Source: Bacteroidales bacterium (GTDB taxonomy: Bacteria > Bacteroidota > Bacteroidia > Bacteroidales > Muribaculaceae). Taken from it: a DNA stretch of 64,000 nucleotides. Positions 1 to 7,137 of the stretch are shown in pieces (position 1 is the stretch's first letter; the number at the start of each line of letters is the position of its first letter). The stretch spans positions 1 through 64,000 of the forward strand of contig CAJTEX010000007.1 in the NCBI GenBank assembly GCA_910575615.1, read 5' to 3'. The notes below the pieces were generated by a model. The model worked only from the letters and a program-made list of their open reading frames with translations, ran no database searches and was not told the origin of the DNA. Both the position numbers and the translations under genes were made by a program.

Positions 1-116
1 CTTAATGCTACCAATTTCACATCGCCTCAAATGACAAGCCCTTTTTCGTAAAACAGGTGTAACTTATTATATTTGTAGAGAATATATGATTTTGTCTTTT
101 TTTACCGGACAGCAAT
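1..116. mobile_element. Right end of an IS4-like insertion sequence (rest lies left of the window)
   Basis: These 116 bases read identically to 3535-3650, the right part of the small element at 3432-3651. They end in ACCGGACAGCAAT, an IS-type terminal repeat. The insertion lies inside the membrane-protein gene whose 5' end is at 117-259, so a full or partial copy of this IS probably extends beyond the left edge. The matching target duplication cannot be checked here. Confidence 0.7.
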
Positions 117-259
117 ATAAGGCAAAAGAACACATTGGCATTGAATTCTGATTCTCCTTTGGTCAGGATGGAATGGCGGATGACCAAAGCCGAAAATATA
201 TCGACCGCAATCACCAGCACAAGCAGCCAGGGATGATGGCCTTTGAATAGGTCTTTCAT
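117..259 (-). pseudogene. 5' fragment of the conserved terminal membrane-protein gene, interrupted by an IS
   Basis: The first 47 or so codons encode a hydrophobic segment followed by LVIRHSI and NVFFCLIL. This resembles the N-terminus of the 440-aa protein at 61168-62490 (LLVRHAA, then NVLFGVIFIL). The DNA just upstream of both ATGs is also alike (GGTGG then TGTTTAA or TGTTAAA). The reading frame then runs into IS sequence at about position 116 and ends there, so the gene is disrupted. Its function is not recognised. In each unit this gene sits just upstream, in transcription order downstream, of the integrase end. Confidence 0.6.
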
Positions 260-278
260 ACGGTGGTTGTTTAATCTT

Positions 279-404
279 AATAGTTCGGTAAAATTTGCAT
301 ATTCAATTGAATATCAATAAGATGCAATAACAATTCAATATCAATGCAAACTATTGTGTATCAGTGCGATACAGCCATGCCTGCTCAAAAATTACCGAAC
401 TGTT
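279..404. mobile_element. Small MITE-like element 1 (about 126 bp)
   Basis: Imperfect terminal inverted repeats (AGTTCGGTAA at 282-291, TTACCGAACT at 392-401; about 14 of 16 bases paired over the wider arms) bracket AT-rich DNA with no reading frame. The flanks are TAATCTTA at 272-279 and 406-413, which fits a target duplication. It lies between the start of the broken membrane gene and the IS4-family element. Confidence 0.45.
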
Positions 405-405
405 G

Positions 406-414
406 TAATCTTAT
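406..414 (+). repeat. Target-site duplication TAATCTTAT (left copy)
   Basis: The same 9-mer occurs at 3424-3432, the opposite edge of the IS4-family element, and again at 3653-3661 beyond the next small element. A fourth, 8-base version is at 272-279. The 9-bp length fits IS4-family duplications. Confidence 0.75.
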
Positions 415-419
415 TATTA

Positions 420-1244
<825 letters not shown>

Positions 1245-1264
1245 CTATGTTGTATTCCAAAATT

Positions 1265-1588
1265 CTCGTTGAGATTTAGAAAAGATTAACGTTAAAAATC
1301 AATTGCTTATATTTCTGTGCCGATTGTGTAGGCACAAAAGAGTCATGATCGAGGCCTCTGCCCCAATCAAATAACCGGCAATCGGTTAGAGCCCGAAATG
1401 CCTTGTAGTTAAAAAAGTCCTATCAGGCAAACTTCTATCAGTCACACCCCATCGGGCTGACAGTTTACTTATTCAGCATAATAGGAAAGACGCCACAACC
1501 TTTCTTTTAGATGCAGCCAAGGCTCATCAAGGAGGCGAGAGTAGCCGTCTTACTGTATTTGCCTATAAGACATTGTGTGTCGCATTAT
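1265..1588 (-). ncRNA. Non-coding end of the IS110-type element: possible bridge-RNA region
   Basis: About 320 bases downstream of the transposase have no convincing gene but contain stem-loops: TGTGCC (1316-1321) with GGCACA (1331-1336), and TAACCG (1372-1377) with CGGTTA (1383-1388). IS110-family elements are known to encode a structured bridge RNA in a non-coding end; in the IS1111 subgroup it lies downstream of the transposase. Transcript limits and guide loops were not resolved, so this marks a region, not a defined RNA. Confidence 0.3.
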
Positions 1589-2659
1589 CTAACGGCATTC
1601 ATATCTGCGGTTTGATTTCAGTACGGAAAATATTATGTTGGAGAGCTTGCGGGCTATCCGGATTATGGCTTCCTGCGACTTCATTCCGCGAGTGCACAAT
1701 GCGCCGAACTTAGCGGAGAGTTCCGCGTCGTGCCGTATGGCTATCCATGAGGCCTCGACTATTTTTGGACCGAGGAATTTGTTTCCCCGGAAAGTCTTCT
1801 CACCGACGTATTCCTTGTCGCCGCTTGACGACATCATCGGCACGAGTCCGAGGAACGATGCGAACTGGCGCTGGTTACTGAAGCGACCGATGTCGTCAAT
1901 CTCGGTAAGCAGGCTCATGGCAATTGTCGAACCAATGCCGGGAACCGACATCAGGATGCCGTATTTCTCGGCATACCTGTCGCTGCGCGCCAGCGAGCGC
2001 AATCTGCGGTTGACATCAAGGAGGCGTTCCCTGTAATGGAGTACCTCGGCAATGAGCAGGTCAAGCGAGACCCGGGTGTCGGAGAGCAACCGCACGTCAT
2101 TCTGCAACCACGTTATGAAACTTCTTGTCCAGTGGCGGTTGCTTCGGAAATATTCTTCGGGGTACTCCACGCCGTTGTGGTACAGCAGATGCTTGATTCT
2201 GGATTTTATGCCGCCGGAAAGCTTCACAATAGTGGCGCGGTGGCGTACCAGCGCACGGTCATCGAGGCTGTCCTTCGAGTGAATGTACACACTGCCGAGC
2301 TCGCCGCGCATAAGGGCTTTGGCCAGCTTTTTTGAATCCACCGGGTCTGACTTCGAGACCTTTTCCTTCTGGGTGGTCGGAACGTCAGCCGCATGTACCA
2401 CGGTGCATTTTATACCAAGCTCAGTCAGGGCATAATAGGTCGAGAAGCCCGAAAACCCCGTCTCGTAGGCTGCATGGTAGCTACCGTTAGGATAATGCTT
2501 GTTCAAATGTTCAAAGAGCTCTTTGGCCGAAGCCTTTTGAGTATGAGTGCGCATAAACCCAGAGGGGGTGAGCACCGTGACACTCCATGTTCTCAGATGG
2601 ACGTCGATACCAATAGAGATATTTTGTCCGCTGAAATCTTTTTTGTTACTTTGTACCAT
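1589..2659 (-). CDS. IS110-family transposase
   Basis: The 356-aa protein has the N-terminal RuvC-like DEDD domain (Asp19 in SIGIDVH, Glu66 in YETGFSG, Asp105 and Asp108 in SKSDPVDS). Its C-terminal Transposase_20 domain has a helix-hairpin-helix-like SVPGIGSTIAM and a serine-rich SSSGDK segment around residues 277-279, where the catalytic Ser is expected. It would recombine the circular element with its target as a guide-RNA-dependent recombinase. Length and both domains are complete, so this enzyme could be active. It is transcribed leftward like the interrupted IS4 gene. Confidence 0.9.
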   Translation of the reverse strand: MVQSNKKDFSGQNISIGIDVHLRTWSVTVLTPSGFMRTHTQKASAKELFEHLNKHYPNGSYHAAYETGFSGFSTYYALTELGIKCTVVHAADVPTTQKEKVSKSDPVDSKKLAKALMRGELGSVYIHSKDSLDDRALVRHRATIVKLSGGIKSRIKHLLYHNGVEYPEEYFRSNRHWTRSFITWLQNDVRLLSDTRVSLDLLIAEVLHYRERLLDVNRRLRSLARSDRYAEKYGILMSVPGIGSTIAMSLLTEIDDIGRFSNQRQFASFLGLVPMMSSSGDKEYVGEKTFRGNKFLGPKIVEASWIAIRHDAELSAKFGALCTRGMKSQEAIIRIARKLSNIIFSVLKSNRRYECR

Positions 2660-2823
2660 AGACGTATCGGTTTTGCTGTTAATGTATTTTGCTTTTACAA
2701 ATTTACATGCAATTGCCCTTACGTCTATCTTTTCTCCTCACTCCTCTCGGGGGAAAGCCTTAGCGGCAAGGGGGCAGACAGCCCCCGTTGAGCGCCCCGT
2801 CAGCTAATCTGATGCAAACATAG

Positions 2824-3310
2824 TGACTTTCTTCTTTCCCGTCTTGGGATGTCGGCCAACACCCTTGAAAATAGCGTTGGAGAATAATGTGATTGTAGTG
2901 GAATCGATAATCCTAAGCTGCTTTATCCACTCTTCCGTGCCGTTGCGTCTGCTGTCCGATGAAAGAATGTCTTTGTTGGCTGCATACAGGTCTCGATAGA
3001 CCTCCTCAAAGAACTTCTCTGACCGTCGGGCATTTGCATACGACAGCGTGCTGCGCTTTGGTACAGTATCAATTCCGACATGGTGCAGTTTGCGAACCTC
3101 CGCTGTCATAGATGTCTCTATCTCACGCAATGAGTCGAAGCGCTGGATCACGGCATAGAGCATCGTAAGCAGATGCGTATAGCCGTCAAAGCTCTTTACA
3201 TACTTCTCTCCGCCGTGTTTTCGGCTGAATTCAACAATTTTTTCACGATTGAGTGATTTTATCAGCTGTCCATATATCGGCTGTCCGAAGAAATTACTAC
3301 TTTTACTCAT
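2824..3310 (-). pseudogene. IS4-family transposase, N-terminal part
   Basis: The gene starts at ATG 3310 (MSKSSNFFGQP) with the Bacteroidetes IS4-type N-terminal DNA-binding segment and reaches the first catalytic Asp (RIIDSTTITLF). It reads up to KTGKKK, then enters the IS110-type insert and stops a few codons later at 2804. The remaining catalytic residues are in 502-1244. The truncated product of about 168 aa cannot transpose, though it might still bind the element's ends. Confidence 0.85.
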
Positions 3311-3431
3311 GGTTATTCATGGATTGTTTGGCGACACCAAAATAACCATTTAGGGCTGACTCCTGCAATAGGTGTCAGCCCTAATTTTTCAATCGCTCAA
3401 AAAAAGTTTAGCGGACAGTAATATAATCTTA

Positions 3432-3651
3432 TATTGCTGTCCGGTAAAACTTTGACATGATAGGAAATGGACTATTTTTATCTCATACAGCATGAAACAG
3501 ACTCGTATAGATGTCTTTTAAGGGCTTTTTGATGCTTAATGCTACCAATTTCACATCGCCTCAAATGACAAGCCCTTTTTCGTAAAACAGGTGTAACTTA
3601 TTATATTTGTAGAGAATATATGATTTTGTCTTTTTTTACCGGACAGCAATA
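3432..3651. mobile_element. MITE-like element 2 (about 220 bp)
   Basis: Perfect 17-bp terminal inverted repeats (ATTGCTGTCCGGTAAAA at 3433-3449, complement at 3634-3650) resemble those of the adjacent IS4-family element. There is no coding capacity. Its right 116 bases equal positions 1-116, so it is an internally deleted relative of the IS at the left window edge. The flanks carry TAATCTTA on both sides (3424-3431 and 3653-3660). Confidence 0.7.
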
Positions 3652-3768
3652 ATAATCTTATAAGTCTTAAAATTTGATGAGTTTAACAACCAAAGTTAAA
3701 ACAAGATGCCACTTCCTATTGTTCATGTGGTTTCCTCTGATGAATCCTTCAACTTTCTTGGCCATAGA

Positions 3769-3800
3769 TTTGTTTGTGTTATATATTTGTTTTATCTTTG
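3769..3800 (+). promoter_or_regulatory. Promoter of the RHH/YafQ toxin-antitoxin pair
   Basis: TTTG at 3769-3772, a 20-nt spacer and TATCTTTG at 3793-3800 match the Bacteroidetes promoter consensus. The antitoxin ATG is 20 nt downstream. This supports the shorter antitoxin start at 3820 over an upstream in-frame ATG at 3706. Confidence 0.65.
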
Positions 3801-3819
3801 CAAACATAATGATAGCACT

Positions 3820-4077
3820 ATGGAAGCAGCAATTCAGAAGAAGGCCACAATGTTCCGTTTGAACGTTGATTTGATTGAACGCCTAAAGGAGATGGCAAAA
3901 AGAGAGCACCGCAGTCTCAATAATTTTGTTGAGTGTGTGTTGCTCGATGTTGCGTATAATGAACCTAACGAAGTCACGAAGGCCGCAATGGAAGAAGCCC
4001 GCAGCGGAAAACTCCGGGATGTGCCTCCAATTGACACATCATCAGTAGAAGCTATGTTTAAGTCTATGGGATTATGA
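3820..4077 (+). CDS. Ribbon-helix-helix antitoxin of a YafQ-type toxin-antitoxin pair
   Basis: This 85-aa protein starts MEAAIQKKATMFRLN and carries an RHH/Arc-type segment (residues about 8-45, LIERLKEMAKREHRSLNNFV). The acidic, flexible C-terminus is where a DinJ-like antitoxin would wrap the toxin. It probably neutralises the toxin and represses its own promoter. The stop overlaps the toxin start by four bases (ATGA, 4074-4077), so translation is coupled. The pair runs rightward, opposite to integrase A, and sits between the broken membrane gene and that integrase. Confidence 0.8.
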   Translation: MEAAIQKKATMFRLNVDLIERLKEMAKREHRSLNNFVECVLLDVAYNEPNEVTKAAMEEARSGKLRDVPPIDTSSVEAMFKSMGL

Positions 4078-4361
4078 AGACACTTCGTCCTTCCACCCAA
4101 TACAAAAAGGACTTAAAGAGGATTCGAAATAACCCCAAGAAAGCTGAGGCATTACTTGAGGTATTACGATTGCTGGAAAATGAATTGCCTATTCCACCGA
4201 TTTACAAACCGCATATGCTGACAAGTGATTACGCGGGTTGCATGGAATGCCATATTCAGGGAGATTTCCTGCTTATATGGATAGACCAGACTACGAATGA
4301 TATTGATTTAGTGCGATTAGGCTCTCATTCAGAATTATTTGGCAAAGGAGCTAAACGATAG
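4074..4361 (+). CDS. YafQ-family mRNA-cleaving toxin
   Basis: This 95-aa RelE/ParE-superfamily protein keeps the YafQ catalytic pattern: His47 (YKPHML), His60 and Asp64 (ECHIQGD), and His85 (GSHSELF), in the same order and spacing as the known E. coli YafQ residues. It is expected to cut mRNA in the ribosomal A site when the antitoxin is lost, stabilising the element or acting under stress. It overlaps the antitoxin gene and ends just before a bidirectional terminator. The start is fixed by the ATGA overlap. Confidence 0.85.
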   Translation: MKTLRPSTQYKKDLKRIRNNPKKAEALLEVLRLLENELPIPPIYKPHMLTSDYAGCMECHIQGDFLLIWIDQTTNDIDLVRLGSHSELFGKGAKR

Positions 4362-4367
4362 AGAATA

Positions 4368-4409
4368 ATAGACCGAGAGGACGTTGATAAGACAATCTTC
4401 TCGGTCTAT
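4368..4409. terminator. Bidirectional terminator between yafQ-type toxin and integrase A
   Basis: A 14-bp stem with one G-U pair (4368-4381 with 4396-4409, core AGACCGAGA/TCTCGGTCT) encloses a 14-nt loop. It lies 6 nt after the toxin stop and 2 nt after the convergent integrase stop, and is followed by T-rich DNA toward the right. Confidence 0.7.
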
Positions 4410-4411
4410 AT

Positions 4412-5524
4412 TTATTTCAGGGTGATGGCGTTGGATGCCTCGCGATTCTTCTCGCTTACGACATCGGCGTAAATTTGAGTAGTTCTTACGCTACGGTGGG
4501 TTAACATCTTTGATACCACGTATACGTCAATGCCGAGCGAGATAAGGAGTGTGGCAAACGAGTGGCGAAGACAATGGAACGACAGTTTTTTCTCGATTCC
4601 GGCTGCCTTTACCCATTTCTTGAATGGCTGTTGTGCCATTGAGCGGCGGAAGCCTTTGAAGATAAGTCCTTCACCATGCTCTCCGCAATATTTCAGAGCC
4701 TCTTCACTTATCGGTAAAGTGGCCTCTGTTTCGGTTTTCTCGGTGCATAGACGTATGCAGTGACCACCGTCAGGACTTCGCTCAATATTATCCCATCGGA
4801 GCTGCAACAAATCACTTAGCCTAAGTCCGGTAAACAGACCGAACATAGATGCTTGTTTGAGGATAGGCACCTCACATTCGGTAGCATCGAGAATTTTCAT
4901 CTCGTCGAGCGTCAGGTACTCCTTTTTCACCTCCTGCCATTTGATTCCTTCAAGGAAGTCATTAACGTTTTCGTTGATAAACTTCTCTTTATATGCCATT
5001 TTCAGCAGACAGCGGAATGTTGACCAATAGCCTGAAGCAGAGTTGTTGGATAACGGTATCTTTTTGTCAGGATGGCGCAGATTATGTGCGTAGAGCAGAT
5101 ACTCCCTGAAGTCTTCGCATAGTTCCGTTGTAATATCACCGAATGTGCATCGGCCTCCGCAGAATTTTTTGAAATGGAGATAGACGCTCATCCATTTGTC
5201 ATACTTGCTTTTCGCCTTCTTCTCGAAGTAGGCAAGAAAGTCCATCTTCTGTTTAGTCTTGTCAAGGAATCCGAACTGTTCGTTTACGAGGCTCTGATAA
5301 CGGATGCAACGGATGGCCTCGGCTTTCTCCTCCATTTCCTGATTGAAACGGCGTTGTATCTCGTTGGCTGGTTCGGCAAAGATGACTATGCCGAGAGTTT
5401 CGCGGCGGGTCATCTTGTTTGTGTGGGGATTGCGTATCGCGGGATAATAATCGAGATAGAGCGATACCTTACCTCCGGCATACGGGCGACGACGGAGGAA
5501 CACTTTGGTGCAGGTGTTTGTCAT
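4412..5524 (-). CDS. Integrase A, tyrosine recombinase of unit 0
   Basis: From ATG 5524 (MTNTCTKVFLRRR) the protein is 370 aa, the usual length for Bacteroidales mobile-element integrases. It has an N-terminal arm-binding and SAM-like region (residues 1-200) and a catalytic domain with Arg235 (TGLRLSDLL), His317-x-x-Arg320 (FHCLRHSF), His343 (LTHRS) and nucleophile Tyr352 (TQIYADV). All key residues are present. The longer frame to 5668 would overlap the HTH gene and has no family similarity, so the short start is chosen. It resembles integrase C far more than integrase B. Short inverted repeats at 5594-5653 lie just upstream. Confidence 0.9.
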   Translation of the reverse strand: MTNTCTKVFLRRRPYAGGKVSLYLDYYPAIRNPHTNKMTRRETLGIVIFAEPANEIQRRFNQEMEEKAEAIRCIRYQSLVNEQFGFLDKTKQKMDFLAYFEKKAKSKYDKWMSVYLHFKKFCGGRCTFGDITTELCEDFREYLLYAHNLRHPDKKIPLSNNSASGYWSTFRCLLKMAYKEKFINENVNDFLEGIKWQEVKKEYLTLDEMKILDATECEVPILKQASMFGLFTGLRLSDLLQLRWDNIERSPDGGHCIRLCTEKTETEATLPISEEALKYCGEHGEGLIFKGFRRSMAQQPFKKWVKAAGIEKKLSFHCLRHSFATLLISLGIDVYVVSKMLTHRSVRTTQIYADVVSEKNREASNAITLK

Positions 5525-5593
5525 TGCTTTATGGGGTTTGAGGGTTTGAAAATCAGATACAAAAGTAGCGGGAGAAGCATGAGAGAACAATGA

Positions 5594-5653
5594 GTTCTCC
5601 AGCAGTCCCAAGGCTTCTCCAAAGTCTCTCTGGAGATTAAATCTCCGGAGAAC
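5594..5653. repeat. Cluster of TTCTCC/GGAGA inverted repeats upstream of integrase A
   Basis: GTTCTCC (5594-5600), CTTCTCC (5614-5620), CTGGAG (5630-5635), GGAGATT (5632-5638), AATCTCC (5640-5646) and GGAGAAC (5647-5653) lie within 60 bases. GGAGATT-A-AATCTCC is a perfect palindrome, and the outer GTTCTCC and GGAGAAC are also complementary. They fit an operator or arm-type binding sites for the integrase or the HTH protein. Confidence 0.5.
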
Positions 5654-6534
5654 CGAGGAGAGAATCAAGTTCCGAGCAGAGTATGAGAGTGTATTTTCCT
5701 TTCTTCACACGAGTGATGTTGTGGTATTTCAGATAGTGGTGGAGTTGGTCGCGTGTCAGCCCATACTTCTCCATTGCCTCTGGATAGGTGTAATATTCCG
5801 GCTCCTTTGGCGCGGTCGTACCCTTCGCCAAATCGAAGTGATACTTTGAATACATCACATAGTTGCCATGCTTTTTTTCGGGATTCCCTCCTTTGATACG
5901 AGAGTATAGATTGCCGATAGCGTCATTCCATAAGCGGCTTGAATATCAGCCGCGGTGTACCACTCGTTGATTTCCTCCTTCGGCTGCTGATTGGCAAAGT
6001 AGCGGTCAACATGGCTTCGGCTCCAAAGAGTCTTTCCTCGGCTCTGAGTCTTCGGCCAGCCCTCACGTTCCGCAATCTTATACATCCCGGAGTTTGACAC
6101 TCCGAATTTTTCCTGCACCTCCTTCGATGTGTAGAACTCAGTGATGGGCTCCCGTACCGGCTTTTCTCGTTTGAGATACTTATGACCTTTCTCGAACAGT
6201 TGGTCAATGTCCTGCCGTCGTACCAGCGTTTTTCCTTTGAACTGCACGGTTGCGATAGCGTTTCGGCAAAGTATCGGTATGCAGTAGCCCGGCTGACTCC
6301 AAGCAATCGGCATACCTGAGTGGGGGAAAGGAACTCAAGTTTCTCAATTTCTATCTTACCTTCAATCTGGGTTGAGTATTTCGCCTTGAACTCGCTGAGT
6401 TTCGCTTGCCGTTTTCTCTCCTTATAGGCGAGCCCGGAACATCTGTGGCTACAGTATTCCGTGGTAGTCTTTCGTGCGACAAATTCTTTGCCACACCACT
6501 TACATTTTTTGATGATTTCAATATTACTGCTCAT
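5637..6534 (-). pseudogene. Multi-HTH DNA-binding protein of unit 0, split by two frameshifts
   Basis: The intact relative is the 254-aa protein at 26308-27072. This copy has the same N-terminal zinc-binding motif (CKWCG, then YCSHRCS), then HTH segments GVSRATAYRY, FGVSNSGMYK, YGMTLSAIYT and YGLTRDQLHH. The reading frame breaks at 6261-6263 (one A too few in the coding strand) and at the T7 run 5872-5878, where an eighth base would restore a continuous chain. It would probably act as excisionase or directionality factor or as a repressor. The A7 stretch is slippery, so the second break might be programmed; the first break argues for decay or sequencing error. Confidence 0.65.
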
Positions 6535-6550
6535 ATTCGCTTTTATTGGT

Positions 6551-6586
6551 GGTTATTTCGCCAGTTATTTCGCCAGTTATTTCGCC
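6551..6586. repeat. Three tandem 12-bp repeats (NGTTATTTCGCC)
   Basis: GGTTATTTCGCC (6551-6562) is followed by AGTTATTTCGCC twice (6563-6574 and 6575-6586), starting 17 nt upstream of the HTH-gene ATG. Two copies of the same core with the same 12-bp period occur at the matching place in unit 1 (27084-27105). Likely a binding array for the HTH/zinc protein. Confidence 0.7.
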
Positions 6587-6590
6587 GAAA

Positions 6591-6630
6591 GTGTCTCATC
6601 GCGTCTCACTGCGTCTCATGGTGTCTCAAA
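6591..6630. repeat. Four helically phased 10-bp repeats (GYGTCTCANN)
   Basis: GTGTCTCATC, GCGTCTCACT, GCGTCTCATG and GTGTCTCAAA follow each other with an exact 10-bp period, placing each copy on the same face of the helix. They adjoin the TTATTTCGCC array between the HTH gene and the proposed attachment site. An accessory-protein (excisionase-like) binding array is the likely role. Confidence 0.65.
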
Positions 6631-6742
6631 AGTCCACGACTTTGCGACACGATGTGAAGGGATTGACCGACTTGATACAAATCGGGTACAAAAACACAGG
6701 TAAAAAAGGGTGAAAAGCGGTTATATTGCAGTATGGATACGA

Positions 6743-6773
6743 AAAAAGCCGCCCGATAACGAGCGACTTTTCA
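6743..6773. terminator. Hairpin with flanking A and T runs near the unit 0 end
   Basis: An imperfect 8-bp stem (GCCGCCCG with CGAGCGAC, two mismatches) is preceded by a run of A and followed by TTTT, so it could stop transcription in either direction. Unit 1 has an analogous hairpin at 27277-27299 in the same relative position. It may insulate the element from its neighbour. Confidence 0.45.
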
Positions 6774-6815
6774 ATGTTTTATACCAAATGGCACCAGTTG
6801 TCACCAATAGGCTAC

Positions 6816-6827
6816 TTTCCGATGCAG
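6816..6827 (+). repeat. Putative attachment core TTTCCGATGCAG (unit 0/unit 1 junction)
   Basis: The same 12-mer occurs at 27346-27357. The distances to the upstream HTH-gene starts are 282 bp here and 274 bp there. A perfect direct repeat bracketing a 20.5-kb integrase-bearing segment is what tyrosine-recombinase integration leaves. The crossover position is not determined. Confidence 0.55.
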
Positions 6828-7018
6828 TGTTGACAACTATAATTGTATCAAGGAGTTGCAGTTTAAATGGTTCATGCCTGATTTTGGTAAGTCATTGACT
6901 TGGCGGAACCGTCTTTTCTTGTGTTGTCAGAGGCTGTCGCAGCCTCCATCTCCAAGCCACACCGGGCTTGCTGCTTTCGTCTGCAAAATTAGCGATAATC
7001 TTGCGAGCTGACAAGGGT
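6828..7018. other. Left end of unit 1: non-coding, one hairpin
   Basis: No gene is supported here. GAGGCTG-TCG-CAGCCTC (6930-6946) is a perfect 7-bp hairpin, a possible terminator for the leftward cargo operon. CAAAATTA at 6984-6991 reads TAATTTTG on the minus strand, a possible -7 element pointing out of unit 1 toward the unit 0 end; no good -33 element was found. Confidence 0.4.
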
Positions 7019-7084
7019 CATCCGACCGAAAAATCGGTCGGATGCCTTAAAAACGGTCGGATTAGGAATCATTTCGGTCGGATG
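7019..7084. repeat. CGGTCGGAT repeat cluster near the unit 1 left end
   Basis: CATCCGACCG (7019-7028) pairs with CGGTCGGATG (7035-7044). Further direct copies are CGGTCGGAT at 7054-7062 and CGGTCGGATG at 7075-7084, followed by ACCGAC, so three direct and one inverted copy lie in 66 bases at about 20-bp spacing. The cluster lies between the end of the cargo operon and the proposed attachment core, where recombinase arm sites would be expected. Confidence 0.6.
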
Positions 7085-7137
7085 ACCGACTATACGCCAA
7101 AATACACAAAAAATAAACAGTTGTTGAAACTGTTCGT

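Larger units (their letters stand above)
1245..2823 (-). mobile_element. IS110-family insertion sequence inside the IS4-family transposase
   Basis: The insert between the two transposase halves is about 1.58 kb and holds one transposase gene (1589-2659). A 7-bp inverted pair, CTATGTT at 1245-1251 and AACATAG at 2817-2823, lies at the two junctions, as in the short subterminal repeats of the IS1111 subgroup. No clear target duplication is seen, which is normal for IS110-family insertion. The exact ends are uncertain by a few bases. Confidence 0.75.

Noticed and set aside
3706-3819. N-terminal extension of the RHH antitoxin from ATG 3706
   Set aside because: The -7 element at 3793-3800 lies inside it, and the extension is hydrophobic and unlike RHH antitoxins.
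5525-5668. 48-residue N-terminal extension of integrase A
   Set aside because: It covers the inverted-repeat cluster and the end of the HTH gene, and integrase B starts at the equivalent of ATG 5524.
6591-6630. CRISPR-like array
   Set aside because: The repeat unit is 10 bp with no spacers and no cas genes are present in the window; it is a phased binding-site array.
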